Shown piece by piece: positions 23,701-32,565 of a stretch of 38,174 nucleotides of DNA. Each line of letters begins with the position of its first letter. Within the stretch, counting starts at the first letter, position 1. The DNA comes from Flavobacterium columnare NBRC 100251 = ATCC 23463 (GTDB lineage: Bacteria > Bacteroidota > Bacteroidia > Flavobacteriales > Flavobacteriaceae), in the NCBI RefSeq assembly GCF_002530675.1, contig NZ_PCMX01000014.1, positions 1 through 38,174 on the forward strand. The letters run 5' to 3'. Position numbers and translations under genes: made by a program. Below the pieces are notes generated by a model. It had not been told where the DNA came from. It saw nothing but the letters and a program-made list of their open reading frames with translations, and did not search any database.

Positions 23701-25213
23701 TGCTTATTGTTAGTTTAATATTTGGAATACAATTATCAGCGTCTAAGGATATTTTTTCTAAAGCAATTTCGGGTTTGAAGGTAAAACCAGAATAATATCC
23801 TCCAAATGTAGCGGCTCCATTATTACCATAAGCAGCTATATATAACTCGTCTGTTGAAAAAACACCTAGATTGCCTGTTAAGTTTTTTATTGTGTAAGTA
23901 ACATAATTTGTATTACTATTAACAGGATTAGGACCTGATATTTCCTTACTAGGGAGATTTTTTAGATCATAATCAATACCATTTATATTAAAGGTTAGAA
24001 TTGCACCTGCTTTGGTTACTATTGTAATCCGACCATTAAACTGATAATTGCCAAGGGTATCAATAAATGGAATATTATTTATATTATTAGGAGTTTGACA
24101 GCTTAATGGAGGGACAAAAAACATTTCTTGATTTGCAAAGTCTTTACTACTATTATCGTTGTATTCTTTTAGAGAGCCTACAGATTGATAAGCAAAAAGG
24201 TTTTTGGTGGATTTTACATATAGATTATTATTTAATGAAAATTGAGAACCGTCTATTGTTACGTATTCTCCTGAATTTAAAATATAATCAGCAGTGTTGC
24301 TACCATTTAAATAAATTTGGGTATCATCTTTATGTGCAATTAATAATATCCTTTCGGCAAGATCCCATCCGTCACTTTTTATAAATATGTATTCTGTAGG
24401 ATTGGCTGTTGAACCATTAATAACTTCAGGAGCAATTTTATTAATTGTTTCAGCTGATACAATTTGATCAAAGCCCATATCTAAGTTTTGAGAATCTCCG
24501 TTAGAACCGGCAAATGAGCCACTATTAACGGCAATGGGTTTATCGGCTGATATTAATGCGCCTATAAGAGCATTACGAGGTTGGGAATTAGATCCTTTTA
24601 GAGCAATAACAAAACTTTCACCATTATTTAAAATTATGTCACTGGGAGTGTTTCCTTCGTTATTATTAATTAATCTTGTATTAGGTTTTATGTTGCTAAA
24701 TTTAATTCGAGTATTATTTTCAGTAGCAAGAATAGAAGCAAATGTATAATGAGAGTTATCATAAGTAGGTACATGATCGTTTAAAAATGCACCTAATCTA
24801 AATTCCTTACCCAATGCGGCAATCCCTTTTGAAACGATAGAACTAGCATGGTAGCTGTTTTCTGATCGTATTCTTATAGAAACAGCCACTAAGTCTTGTG
24901 CTTCAATTATATAACCTTTATTCTTAAGAATGGTATGCGCAAAAGAAGAACTTACATGAGCTTGGGTATTATTACCATAACCTATTCTATAGATATAAGG
25001 TGAATTTCTTGTAACAGTTCCATTTATAACGTTACCTCCTAACGCTGTAATATTAAAACTAACAGGAGAGGTACTCGGTGTTGAAATATACATATATTGT
25101 TCACCAGCAATTATCTCACCAGAAGAAACAGGCGGTAAATAATGCGTTTTGCTAAATTGAGCGACTACTGTAAACGTAATTAATTGAAATAATATTAAAA
25201 ATTTTGCCTTCAT
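20762..25213 (-). CDS. Type IX secretion type B surface protein with IgGFc-binding-like and calcium-repeat regions
   Basis: 1483 residues with a signal peptide (MKAKFLILFQLITFTVVAQ). Residues ~25-345 resemble the IgGFc-binding N-terminal domain of large flavobacterial secreted proteins. Ig-like folds follow, and an Asp-rich thrombospondin type 3-like stretch lies at ~560-590 and ~769-880 (motifs DSDNDGINDR, DLDSDNDGILD), a probable Ca2+ binder. More Ig/PKD-like repeats follow. The end (~1400-1483) is the type B gliding/type IX sorting domain: FTPNGDGYNDYWNV, IFDRFGKLL, GWDGTYLGKPLPADDYWF, ending SIKR. It should be exported across the outer membrane as an adhesin. It starts 35 nt after the preceding T9SS gene, likely the same transcript. 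No PorP/SprF partner gene is adjacent. Confidence 0.9.
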   Translation of the reverse strand: MKAKFLILFQLITFTVVAQFSKTHYLPPVSSGEIIAGEQYMYISTPSTSPVSFNITALGGNVINGTVTRNSPYIYRIGYGNNTQAHVSSSFAHTILKNKGYIIEAQDLVAVSIRIRSENSYHASSIVSKGIAALGKEFRLGAFLNDHVPTYDNSHYTFASILATENNTRIKFSNIKPNTRLINNNEGNTPSDIILNNGESFVIALKGSNSQPRNALIGALISADKPIAVNSGSFAGSNGDSQNLDMGFDQIVSAETINKIAPEVINGSTANPTEYIFIKSDGWDLAERILLIAHKDDTQIYLNGSNTADYILNSGEYVTIDGSQFSLNNNLYVKSTKNLFAYQSVGSLKEYNDNSSKDFANQEMFFVPPLSCQTPNNINNIPFIDTLGNYQFNGRITIVTKAGAILTFNINGIDYDLKNLPSKEISGPNPVNSNTNYVTYTIKNLTGNLGVFSTDELYIAAYGNNGAATFGGYYSGFTFKPEIALEKISLDADNCIPNIKLTISTASSFDTFQWYDQDGPILGANTNTYIPTKPGYYKVKASISTCGIFSPLESDNIPVSNCPDNNNGLINDNIDIDLDNDGILNCTESYGNQAINTSLNTGVIPFSSTNYITQTIIDGNKTTTPLIGNANGTIITEVQKGKQNSVTYQVQFDQPTSIELKYPNNIQVSESLNGDTEYIINSDINRTLTILNPDNQILIDTNFDGIFENGVKQFSSFEIRFRRNSTTPLQSGSGTFKIAGKNINILKIKHKNLSDLVSAKSSLNLEASCVPKDSDGDTIPDKEDIDSDNDGINDRIEAQNNTPIAISNTDTNHNGLDNAFEPGLIPVDNDKEGIPDYLDLDSDNDGILDSEEKEIDFDNDGISNYRDLDADNDLCFDVKEAGFIDANTDGILGNITPPQVDNKGKVIGFIGYTKPNTIYLQSAPISITDQPKPGKGCLLEKTKISLTSNADTFQWQISTDNGANWNNLSNTGNYSGVNTPELEIKNLSNAMTNHLFRVQLNRLGNACDSFSNNIGLIIYPLPILKSNQRLIQCTNSTNGLALFNLDKVQSLISDNYANETFSYFHTQAGATTNNVNEQIKNHETYINQTQSTEVIWARVLNSNNCFSVIPFEIYVSTAQAAFIIPEGIITACDDYVDANHDDYDGITTFDLSKNYNGIISQFNNPDIEVYFYKNENDYYQQFSNGKSLAIDKNNFTNFRNTNKGADKIWVRVENKITKACLGVPLQFELKVEAKPNIDTNISGLSNTYICTDDPDFNITLQSGLPIGSNQNDFNYEWSKDGVTIPFYTESISVNQIGTYKVKVINKTPSACFRERTINVTESNTAILNDSPIIQDLVDNSSITISVSGHGEYVFALDNINAPTQKTGYFDNLIPGVHKIYVIDLNGCKTLEVSFSILGFPAFFTPNGDGYNDYWNVIGADSIFNSDAKILIFDRFGKLLREISPSESGWDGTYLGKPLPADDYWFTTQLKDGRTSKGHFSIKR

Positions 25214-25248
25214 TGGGGGTTGAATAAAAAACTCACAAAGCTAATTAT

Positions 25249-27528
25249 TTATCGCTTAAGGCTAAAATAATTTTTAATCGTTTTATTATTGTAGAGTTTA
25301 ATAGCAAACCAATAATCATCAGCTGGTAAATTATTTCCTAAAAATGTTCCATCCCATGATTGGTTTGGATTTAATTGTTTTAGGAGTTTGCCATAACGAT
25401 CAAAAATTTCTATTTGTTCAATACTCCTTTTAAAATTAGAATCTTTGATGTACCATGTATCGTTGTATCCGTCATTATTAGGCGTAAAAGTTCGAGGATA
25501 ATCTAACAAATAAACTGTTTGATAAGGCGTTGGCTCACATCCATTTTTATCTCTAACCGAAATATGATATTCTCCTTGCTCAAGATTAGTAAATAAATTA
25601 GAGTTTTGATATACAACTCCGTCTATAGAAAACTCATAATCGCCACCATTAGAGGTATAAAAAATTTCTAATGAATTGGTGTTAGAAAATTCAGTAATTA
25701 CTGTATTTATATTAGTAGCAGGTGCTGACTCTTGAACAAAGTATTTTTTTAAGGCTTTGCATCCTTGTGAATCAGTAATTTCAACGGTATATACTCCTTT
25801 TTGATGTATTATAATGTTATTGGTATTTTCTAGCGTATTCCAAAGGTAATGTGTGAAATTTTTAGGGGCTTCAATTGTTAGTGTTTTTCCCTTACAAATT
25901 ATAAGATGACTATCTTTTACAATATCGGGATTGATATAATTTACTTTTAAAGTTATTTCAATAATGTTGTGACACGAATTGTTTTGATCTATTCGAGCAT
26001 AAATTTTTTGTTCGTCTTTTATTGTATTGTTAAAAGTATTCGTTAGAGGTAAAAGTTTTTTTTCAGCATCACTTGCGCTTTTGTAAAAACTTATTTCTGT
26101 ATAGTTCGTAGGGGGTAAAATAATGTTATGAATTAGCTCTTGATCTAAAATAAAATTAGTAAAGCCATCTATTTTTTCGTCATGATCACATTTAGTATAA
26201 CTTTTATTAATAGGGCTAATGCTGGAAAGTTGAAGATTTACAGTTGTTTCATTTGAACAATAGCTATTACTTACTTTAGCAAAAATAGTTTTAGGAGAAG
26301 ACAGATAACGTGTTGGATCATTGATAGGTATTCCATTTGAATTTTCAGAAAAAACAACTTTATAATTAGGGTTGTTAAGAGTTAATGCTTGATGTAATTT
26401 TGTTAAATCATAATGTCCTTTACCATCTTTATCAAAATCGCATTCTATTAAATTTTGAGGCGTTAAAGGAGGAATATTTATAAATTGCACAGTAACATTT
26501 CCTTTAGAAACACAAGTTCCATTAATAAGTACTTCAACTCGATATTCAACTTCATTGGTATTTGTATTATCTGTAATTAGGTATTTAGGAGTATGGATTC
26601 CAGTATTTACATTATTTTTATACCAAGTATAAGTATTGTTAGTTCCATATTGCAATGCGTTTAATTCTACTATTTCTCCTGCGCAATAAGGATTTTGAGA
26701 GGTTATAGTATGATTGTTTCCTAAAAAAGTTTCGCTTTGAAAAGTGCCACCTCCCAAAAAAATAGCCGAATCATATTTTTCGTTGCCTTGATCAGCAATC
26801 ACTAGTTTTATATGATAAGAATTGCCGGCTATTACGTTAGATTGAGCTTTTAAAACTTTAGTTTGACCATTAAACGCAATAGGAGAATCAAATCCATTAA
26901 ACCTGTCGAAATATTCTTCATTACTTTTAGGGCAAATTGTTCCAGAACCTCTAATATTTTGCACAGTTACAGGGGTATTTGTCCCAGGTACTAAAGCAAT
27001 ATTTTGATAACTTTGATTACTATTATTAGGTTTTATTAAAAAGGCAAATCCATCCGTATAACCACATTGATTAGGAGATGGGTTTGCAAGATATTGTTCT
27101 GAAGCAAAAATATAATCAAAAGAAATTTTGTTGGTAAAAGGAATATAGTCAAACTCTAATACAGAAGCATTGTATGTGTTACTTATATCCAGTGCTTGCA
27201 TTAAATCATCATCTCCTTGCCAAGGTATGGATCCATCGGATAGGTTACCTGTATTAGGTCCTACAGTATTTAGAACTTTGCCTGTACTTAAAATAATGCC
27301 ATTTTTTAAAGGAAAAGAACTGTTATTATTATCAAAATAACCAATACTCGGATTTCCATAATTTTCGCCACCATGTATGGAAACATTGGATACATTGCCA
27401 CAGGTTACACCCCCTAAAAAAATAGTCACTAAATCATTAGCAGTATACTGATCATTCACATTTATATATTGTGAGTGAGAATTTAATATTACAAAAAATA
27501 GAAGAATTTTTAAAAGATATTTTTTCAT
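25249..27528 (-). CDS. Type IX secretion type B surface protein with choice-of-anchor L domain
   Basis: 760 residues with a signal peptide (MKKYLLKILLFFVILNSHS). The N-terminal ~20-260 is a choice-of-anchor L domain: motifs GIILSTGKV, DDDLMQAL, LEFDYIPF, FDYIFASEQY, and GFAFLIKP. Ig-like modules (~270-600) follow, and a type B sorting domain closes the protein (FTPNNDGYNDTWYIKD, IFDRYGKLLKQL, WDGTFLGNNLPADDYWF, SLKR). The ATG at 27528 is chosen because it gives a proper signal peptide; an upstream GTG-type extension to 27606 adds 26 odd residues. First gene of a two-gene run with the larger adhesin. Confidence 0.9.
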   Translation of the reverse strand: MKKYLLKILLFFVILNSHSQYINVNDQYTANDLVTIFLGGVTCGNVSNVSIHGGENYGNPSIGYFDNNNSSFPLKNGIILSTGKVLNTVGPNTGNLSDGSIPWQGDDDLMQALDISNTYNASVLEFDYIPFTNKISFDYIFASEQYLANPSPNQCGYTDGFAFLIKPNNSNQSYQNIALVPGTNTPVTVQNIRGSGTICPKSNEEYFDRFNGFDSPIAFNGQTKVLKAQSNVIAGNSYHIKLVIADQGNEKYDSAIFLGGGTFQSETFLGNNHTITSQNPYCAGEIVELNALQYGTNNTYTWYKNNVNTGIHTPKYLITDNTNTNEVEYRVEVLINGTCVSKGNVTVQFINIPPLTPQNLIECDFDKDGKGHYDLTKLHQALTLNNPNYKVVFSENSNGIPINDPTRYLSSPKTIFAKVSNSYCSNETTVNLQLSSISPINKSYTKCDHDEKIDGFTNFILDQELIHNIILPPTNYTEISFYKSASDAEKKLLPLTNTFNNTIKDEQKIYARIDQNNSCHNIIEITLKVNYINPDIVKDSHLIICKGKTLTIEAPKNFTHYLWNTLENTNNIIIHQKGVYTVEITDSQGCKALKKYFVQESAPATNINTVITEFSNTNSLEIFYTSNGGDYEFSIDGVVYQNSNLFTNLEQGEYHISVRDKNGCEPTPYQTVYLLDYPRTFTPNNDGYNDTWYIKDSNFKRSIEQIEIFDRYGKLLKQLNPNQSWDGTFLGNNLPADDYWFAIKLYNNKTIKNYFSLKR

Positions 27529-27840
27529 GAAGCGAATATACTTTAAACATTGTAAAAATCTATAAACAGAATTTTTTATAAATAAAAAGAATTTCATAAC
27601 GATCAATACCTTTTAATGATTTTGAAGAACAATATCAATTTGTAAAAATTTTGTCGAATATTATATAAGAACTTTAGATGAAATATTTTGAGGAAAAGTA
27701 AAAAAATAAAACTTAAATTAACTATTTGATAATAAAAGGTTTGAATAGATGTGTTGTTTAGGTTTAGAAAGGGAAAATTAATTTTTAATTTATTTTTTCC
27801 CAAAAATGCATTATTTTTAACCCTTTTAATGCAGATTAAT
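27529..27840. other. 312-base divergent promoter region
   Basis: Lies between the T9SS protein and nadC, which read away from each other. TTTG (27740-27743) and TAGGTTTA (27759-27766), 15 nt apart, are a weak candidate for nadC. No other feature is recognised; short frames here look spurious. Confidence 0.4.
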
Positions 27841-28698
27841 ATGATTTCAGAAAAACAGTTTCAAGAGGAACTTATAGATATAATAGCTAAAGGAGTAAGA
27901 GAGGATATAGGTCCAGGAGATTATAGTTCCTTAGCTTGTATTCCTGCAACAGAAGTAGGTAAGGCAAAACTTTTGGTTAAAGACCAAGGAATCATTGCAG
28001 GAGTAGAGTTTGCTCAAATGATTTTTAATTATGTAGATCCAGATTTAGAGGTAGAAGTTTTAATTCAAGACGGAACCCCAGTTCAATTCGGGGATGTTGT
28101 TTTGTATGTTTCAGGGAGTTCTCAATCTATCTTAAAAGCAGAACGATTAGTACTTAACTCTATGCAGCGTATGAGTGCAATAGCTACAAAAACAAATCAT
28201 TATGTACAATTATTAGAAGGTACTCAAACAAAAGTTTTAGACACCAGAAAAACTACTCCAGGTTTTAGAGCTTGTGAAAAATGGGCCGTAAAAATAGGAG
28301 GTGGTGAAAACCATCGTTTTGCTCTTTATGATATGATTATGCTAAAAGATAACCATATTGATTTTGCGGGAGGTATTACTTCAGCAATAACTAAAACCAA
28401 AAAATACTTATCAGATCATAATTTAGATTTAAAGATTATTGTAGAGGCTCGCAATCTGACCGAAATCGAAGAAATTTTACAAACAGAAGGAGTGTACCGC
28501 ATCTTAATTGATAATTTTAATTTTGAAGACACTCGTACTGCTGTTCAAATGATTGGAAACAAATGTTTAACAGAATCTTCAGGTAATATTAATGAAAAAA
28601 CCATACGAGAATATGCTCAATGTGGGGTAAATTATATTTCTTCAGGTGCTTTAACACACTCTGTATATAATATGGACTTGTCCTTAAAAGCTATCTAA
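27841..28698 (+). CDS. nadC: Nicotinate-nucleotide pyrophosphorylase (carboxylating; quinolinate phosphoribosyltransferase)
   Basis: Converts quinolinate and PRPP to nicotinate mononucleotide and CO2, the third step of de novo NAD synthesis. 285 residues, the normal length. The family patches are VREDIGPGDYSSLACIP, LDTRKTTPGFRACEKWAV with GGGENHRFALYDMIMLKDNHI (active-site Arg/Lys cluster), and ISSGALTHSV at the end. The start is the ATG at 27841 (MISEKQFQEE); codons upstream in the same frame are not conserved. First gene of a plus-strand run with yihY, DUF2147 and priA, spaced 68, 1 and 3 nt apart. Confidence 0.96.
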   Translation: MISEKQFQEELIDIIAKGVREDIGPGDYSSLACIPATEVGKAKLLVKDQGIIAGVEFAQMIFNYVDPDLEVEVLIQDGTPVQFGDVVLYVSGSSQSILKAERLVLNSMQRMSAIATKTNHYVQLLEGTQTKVLDTRKTTPGFRACEKWAVKIGGGENHRFALYDMIMLKDNHIDFAGGITSAITKTKKYLSDHNLDLKIIVEARNLTEIEEILQTEGVYRILIDNFNFEDTRTAVQMIGNKCLTESSGNINEKTIREYAQCGVNYISSGALTHSVYNMDLSLKAI

Positions 28699-28766
28699 TT
28701 ATTGCTTGATAATCCAAAATAAAATACATCTTCTAAAAACAGATAATTTATTCTGTAACTAAAAAA

Positions 28767-29693
28767 ATGGAAAATACAAAAGAAATACTTTTAAAAATAC
28801 CACTGCTAAAACAATTGGTGATTCTTTTAGATAATATCAAACTACCTTGGCTAAACGGATTATCATTTTATGAATTAATAGAGTTTTATTTGGTAGGAAT
28901 TCTTCAAGGAGGAATTAGTTATAGAGCAGCTGCTATTGCTTTTAGTTTTTTTATGGCATTGTTTCCTTTTGCCTTATTCATTTTAAATTTAATCCCATAC
29001 ATCCCTATTAAAGGTTTTCAAAGTGATTTTTTACTATTTGTAAGAGATAATGTACCACCTACAACGTTTGATGCCATTGAAAATATTATAAAAGACATTC
29101 TTAATAATAGTCAAACAGGATTATTATCATGGGGGGTGTTTTTATCTGTTTTATTAATGACTAATGGAGTAAATGCTGTTATGAGTGGTTTTGAAACTTC
29201 TTTACACGTTACCGTAAAGAGACCTTATTTTAGGCAATATTTTGTTGCTCTGATTATTTCGCTAATACTTACCACTATTTTAATAATAACAATATCAGCG
29301 ATTATTTTTTTAGAAATAATCATCCAAAAGACTATTATACAAGATGTTTTAAGTTCCAGAGTATCTGACAAAATATCATTAATAGAATTGGGAAGGTATT
29401 CTTTCGTAATTATTATGATTTTGTTAGCAACGGCTGTTTTGTTTAAATATGGTATTAAACAGTCTAAAAAAAAGCGACTTATTACAATTGGTACCGTTTT
29501 TACTACAGGATTAATAGTAGTATCTTCCTACTTTTTTGGTATTTGGGTTGTTAAATTTTCAAAATATAATGAACTTTATGGTTCAATAGGTACACTTTTA
29601 GTATTCCTTTTTTATCTTTGGATCAATTGTATGGTATTATTACTCGGTTTTGAATTAGATGCCTCGATACGAAAACTTAAAAAAATTAAATAA
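28767..29693 (+). CDS. YihY/BrkB family inner-membrane protein
   Basis: 308 residues with six predicted helices. The family pattern is ISYRAAAIAFSFFMALFPF near the start, then a conserved helix hairpin, and WVVKFSKYNELYGSIGTLLV with LLLGFELDA at the end. Function unsettled: once called RNase BN, now considered a membrane protein (BrkB-like), sometimes linked to complement resistance. Located after nadC, as in many Bacteroidetes; its stop is one base before the next ATG. Confidence 0.88.
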   Translation: MENTKEILLKIPLLKQLVILLDNIKLPWLNGLSFYELIEFYLVGILQGGISYRAAAIAFSFFMALFPFALFILNLIPYIPIKGFQSDFLLFVRDNVPPTTFDAIENIIKDILNNSQTGLLSWGVFLSVLLMTNGVNAVMSGFETSLHVTVKRPYFRQYFVALIISLILTTILIITISAIIFLEIIIQKTIIQDVLSSRVSDKISLIELGRYSFVIIMILLATAVLFKYGIKQSKKKRLITIGTVFTTGLIVVSSYFFGIWVVKFSKYNELYGSIGTLLVFLFYLWINCMVLLLGFELDASIRKLKKIK

Positions 29694-29694
29694 A

Positions 29695-30114
29695 ATGAAA
29701 AAAATTGCACTTTTAACCTTATTTTTTGGTTGTTTACAAATGAACGCTCAATCTGTTTTTGGAAAATGGAAAACTATTGATGATAAAACAGGGAAAGCAA
29801 AATCAGTAGTTGAAATTTTTGAATCAAATGGTAAAGTATTTGGTAAGGTAATTGAAATTTTAGATCCAGCAAAACGCGATAGAAAATGCGAAAAATGCGA
29901 GGGGTCTGATAAAAACAAACCTGTTTTAGGTTTATTAGTTATTAAAGGACTTGGAAAAGACGGGGAGGAGTATAATGGAGGAAGTATTACGGATCCTGAA
30001 ACAGGAAATGTGTACAAATGTTTTATAAAATTAAATGGGAAAGATCGTTTAACCGTAAGAGGTTATATGGGAATTTCTCTTATCGGACGTTCACAAACTT
30101 GGGTAAGAAGCTAA
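29695..30114 (+). CDS. DUF2147 secreted protein
   Basis: 139 residues with a signal peptide (MKKIALLTLFFGCLQMNAQ). The mature part is a lipocalin-like beta barrel of the DUF2147 family: VFGKWKTIDDKTGKAKS, then EIFESNGKVFGKV, CEKCEG, and GGSITDPETGNVYKC before RGYMGISLIGRSQTW. The role is unknown; small-molecule or lipid binding in the periplasm is possible. The start is the ATG at 29695, one base after the yihY stop; an upstream in-frame ATG at 29659 lies within yihY and would destroy the signal peptide. Confidence 0.88.
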   Translation: MKKIALLTLFFGCLQMNAQSVFGKWKTIDDKTGKAKSVVEIFESNGKVFGKVIEILDPAKRDRKCEKCEGSDKNKPVLGLLVIKGLGKDGEEYNGGSITDPETGNVYKCFIKLNGKDRLTVRGYMGISLIGRSQTWVRS

Positions 30115-30117
30115 TTC

Positions 30118-32565
30118 ATGCGCTATTTTATAGAAGTTGTTATCCCTATTTCGCTTCCACAAACTTTTACCTATGAAGTTTCGGAAGCGGAATTTTCTTT
30201 TATACAAATAGGGATGCGTGTTGCAGTGCCCTTTGGTAAAACAAAATTCTACACGGGACTCACCATTAGTAAGCATCATCTAGCTCCTACTTTATATGAA
30301 GCTAAAGAAATTCATCAAATTATAGATGAATTGCCTATCGTAACAACTATTCAAATAGAGTTTTGGAAATGGATAGCTAGTTATTATATGTGTTCTTTGG
30401 GTGAAGTATATAAAACAGCATTACCATCCTCACTTATATTAGAAAGTGAAACCATAATTTCAACAAAAAAAGAAGTTTTAAATACGTCTGATTTATCAGA
30501 TGACGAATTTTTAATAGTAGAAGCACTTTCTAATCAAACTGCCTTAAAACTATCAGAAGTAACAGCTATTCTTAATAAAAAGAAAGTGTTTCCAGTGATT
30601 CAATCGTTATTAGATAAAGATATTTTAATTCTTCAAGAAGAAATGATTGAAGAATATAAACCTAAATTAGTTAAGTATATTCGTTTGGTAGAACGATTTG
30701 ATAAACCTAATCAACTAGAAGAATTATTGCAAATTCTTAAAAATGCACAAAAACAAAAACAACTAGTATTAAGTTATTTTCAACTCATAGCTACTCAAAA
30801 AAAACCAATTGCGACTAAGGATTTATTATTGTTTTCAGGAATAGCAGCGAGTACTCTAAAAACTTTAGTTGATAAACAGATTTTTGAAGAATATTTGTTA
30901 CAACAAGACCGCGTGTCTTTTGATGAAGTAGAAGAATGCCAAATAATCTTAAGTCATGCGCAGCAAAAAGCATATCAGGAAATATTAGAAGCTTTAGAAA
31001 CTAAAGATGTTTGTTTATTGCATGGGGTAACTGCATCTGGAAAAACAGAAGTCTATATTAAAATTATAGAACACTATTTAAAACAAGAAAAACAAGTTCT
31101 GTATCTGCTGCCAGAAATAGCTTTAACGACTCAATTAGTTCAAAGATTAACAAAGCATTTTGGAAATAAAATAGCTGTTTACCATTCTAGGTACTCAAAT
31201 AATGAAAGAGTAGAAGTTTGGAATCATATATTAATAGATTCTGAAAAAGCACAGGTAATAATAGGGGCTAGATCAGCGTTATTTTTACCTTTTCAACAAT
31301 TAGGATTGATTATTGTAGATGAAGAACATGAACAAACGTTTAAACAAGTAGATCCAGCACCACGTTATCATGCCCGAGATGCCTCTATAGTACTCGCTCA
31401 TCAGTTAAAAGCAAAAGTAGTTCTAGGATCAGCTACCCCTAGTTTAGAAAGTTATTATAATAGTCAAAAAGGAAAGTATGGTTTGGTGGAGCTTTTTGAA
31501 CGATTTGGAAATGCTGTTTTACCTGAAATTATTTTAGTTGATCTAAAAGATAGTTATTTTAGAAAAAGAATGACTGGACATTTTAGTCAAATATTGATTG
31601 ATAAAATGCAAGAAGCTTTGTATAATGAAGAGCAAATTATCCTTTTTCAGAATAGAAGAGGTTATTCTCCCGTTCTAGAATGTATGACCTGTGGACATAT
31701 TCCAGAATGCCCACATTGTGATGTAAGTCTAACATATCATAAATTTAAAAATCAATTGCGTTGCCATTATTGTGGTTATAACATAGCAAAACCCACGAAT
31801 TGTCATGTTTGTTCAAGCATTGATCTTACCTCTAAAGGTTTTGGAACAGAGCAAATAGAAATGGAGTTAGCCAGTTTATTTCCCTCTAAAAATATCAAAC
31901 GAATGGATCAGGATACAACTCGAGGCAAACACTCATTTGAACGTTTGATCTATAGTTTTAAAAACAGAGAGATAGATATTCTAGTAGGAACCCAAATGTT
32001 AGCAAAAGGATTAGATTTTGATAACGTTTCACTGGTTGGTGTCTTAAACGCTGATAATATGCTCTACTTTCCTGATTTTAGAGCCTTTGAAAGAAGTTAT
32101 CAAATGATGACACAAGTAGCAGGTAGGGCAGGAAGAAGTGAGAAAAAAGGAAAAGTAGTTATACAAAGTTATAACCCTATGCACAATACAATACAGCAAG
32201 TTACAGATCATAACTATTTAGGTATGTATAAAGAGCAGTTGTATGAACGACATATATACAAATATCCTCCTTTTTATAAATTAATAAGGTTAACTTTAAA
32301 ACATAAAGAATTTGAAAAGTTAAAAGAAGGTTCTATGTGGTTGTGTCAGGTGTTAAAACAAAGTTTGCAAATGCCAGTACTAGGTCCAGAAGAACCACCA
32401 ATTAGTAAAATTAGAAATGAATATATTCGAACTATTTTAATAAAAATACCAAAAGATAAGCATTTAGGTAATACAAAAAAAACTATCCAGAAGATACTGA
32501 ATAGTTTTGAAGCGGTACCTATTTATAGGTCTATAAGAGTAGGAGTTAATGTAGATGTAAGCTAA
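30118..32565 (+). CDS. priA: Primosomal protein N' (replication restart helicase)
   Basis: 3'-5' DNA helicase that loads the replisome on stalled forks. 815 residues. The N-terminal DNA-binding domain is at ~1-110, Walker A HGVTASGKTEVY at ~302-313 and DEEH at ~401. The Cys-rich zinc insert runs ~521-560 (CMTCGHIPEC, HCDVSL, CHYCGY, CHVCSS; eight Cys). The helicase C-terminal motif is QVAGRAGRSEKKGKV. All core parts are present. It starts 3 nt after the DUF2147 stop. Its stop codon overlaps that of the convergent LytTR gene. Confidence 0.97.
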   Translation: MRYFIEVVIPISLPQTFTYEVSEAEFSFIQIGMRVAVPFGKTKFYTGLTISKHHLAPTLYEAKEIHQIIDELPIVTTIQIEFWKWIASYYMCSLGEVYKTALPSSLILESETIISTKKEVLNTSDLSDDEFLIVEALSNQTALKLSEVTAILNKKKVFPVIQSLLDKDILILQEEMIEEYKPKLVKYIRLVERFDKPNQLEELLQILKNAQKQKQLVLSYFQLIATQKKPIATKDLLLFSGIAASTLKTLVDKQIFEEYLLQQDRVSFDEVEECQIILSHAQQKAYQEILEALETKDVCLLHGVTASGKTEVYIKIIEHYLKQEKQVLYLLPEIALTTQLVQRLTKHFGNKIAVYHSRYSNNERVEVWNHILIDSEKAQVIIGARSALFLPFQQLGLIIVDEEHEQTFKQVDPAPRYHARDASIVLAHQLKAKVVLGSATPSLESYYNSQKGKYGLVELFERFGNAVLPEIILVDLKDSYFRKRMTGHFSQILIDKMQEALYNEEQIILFQNRRGYSPVLECMTCGHIPECPHCDVSLTYHKFKNQLRCHYCGYNIAKPTNCHVCSSIDLTSKGFGTEQIEMELASLFPSKNIKRMDQDTTRGKHSFERLIYSFKNREIDILVGTQMLAKGLDFDNVSLVGVLNADNMLYFPDFRAFERSYQMMTQVAGRAGRSEKKGKVVIQSYNPMHNTIQQVTDHNYLGMYKEQLYERHIYKYPPFYKLIRLTLKHKEFEKLKEGSMWLCQVLKQSLQMPVLGPEEPPISKIRNEYIRTILIKIPKDKHLGNTKKTIQKILNSFEAVPIYRSIRVGVNVDVS

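Noticed and set aside
27603..27803. 66-codon minus-strand frame upstream of the choice-of-anchor L gene
   Set aside because: Phe/Ile/Leu-rich translation of AT-rich promoter DNA overlapping the nadC leader; no family features.
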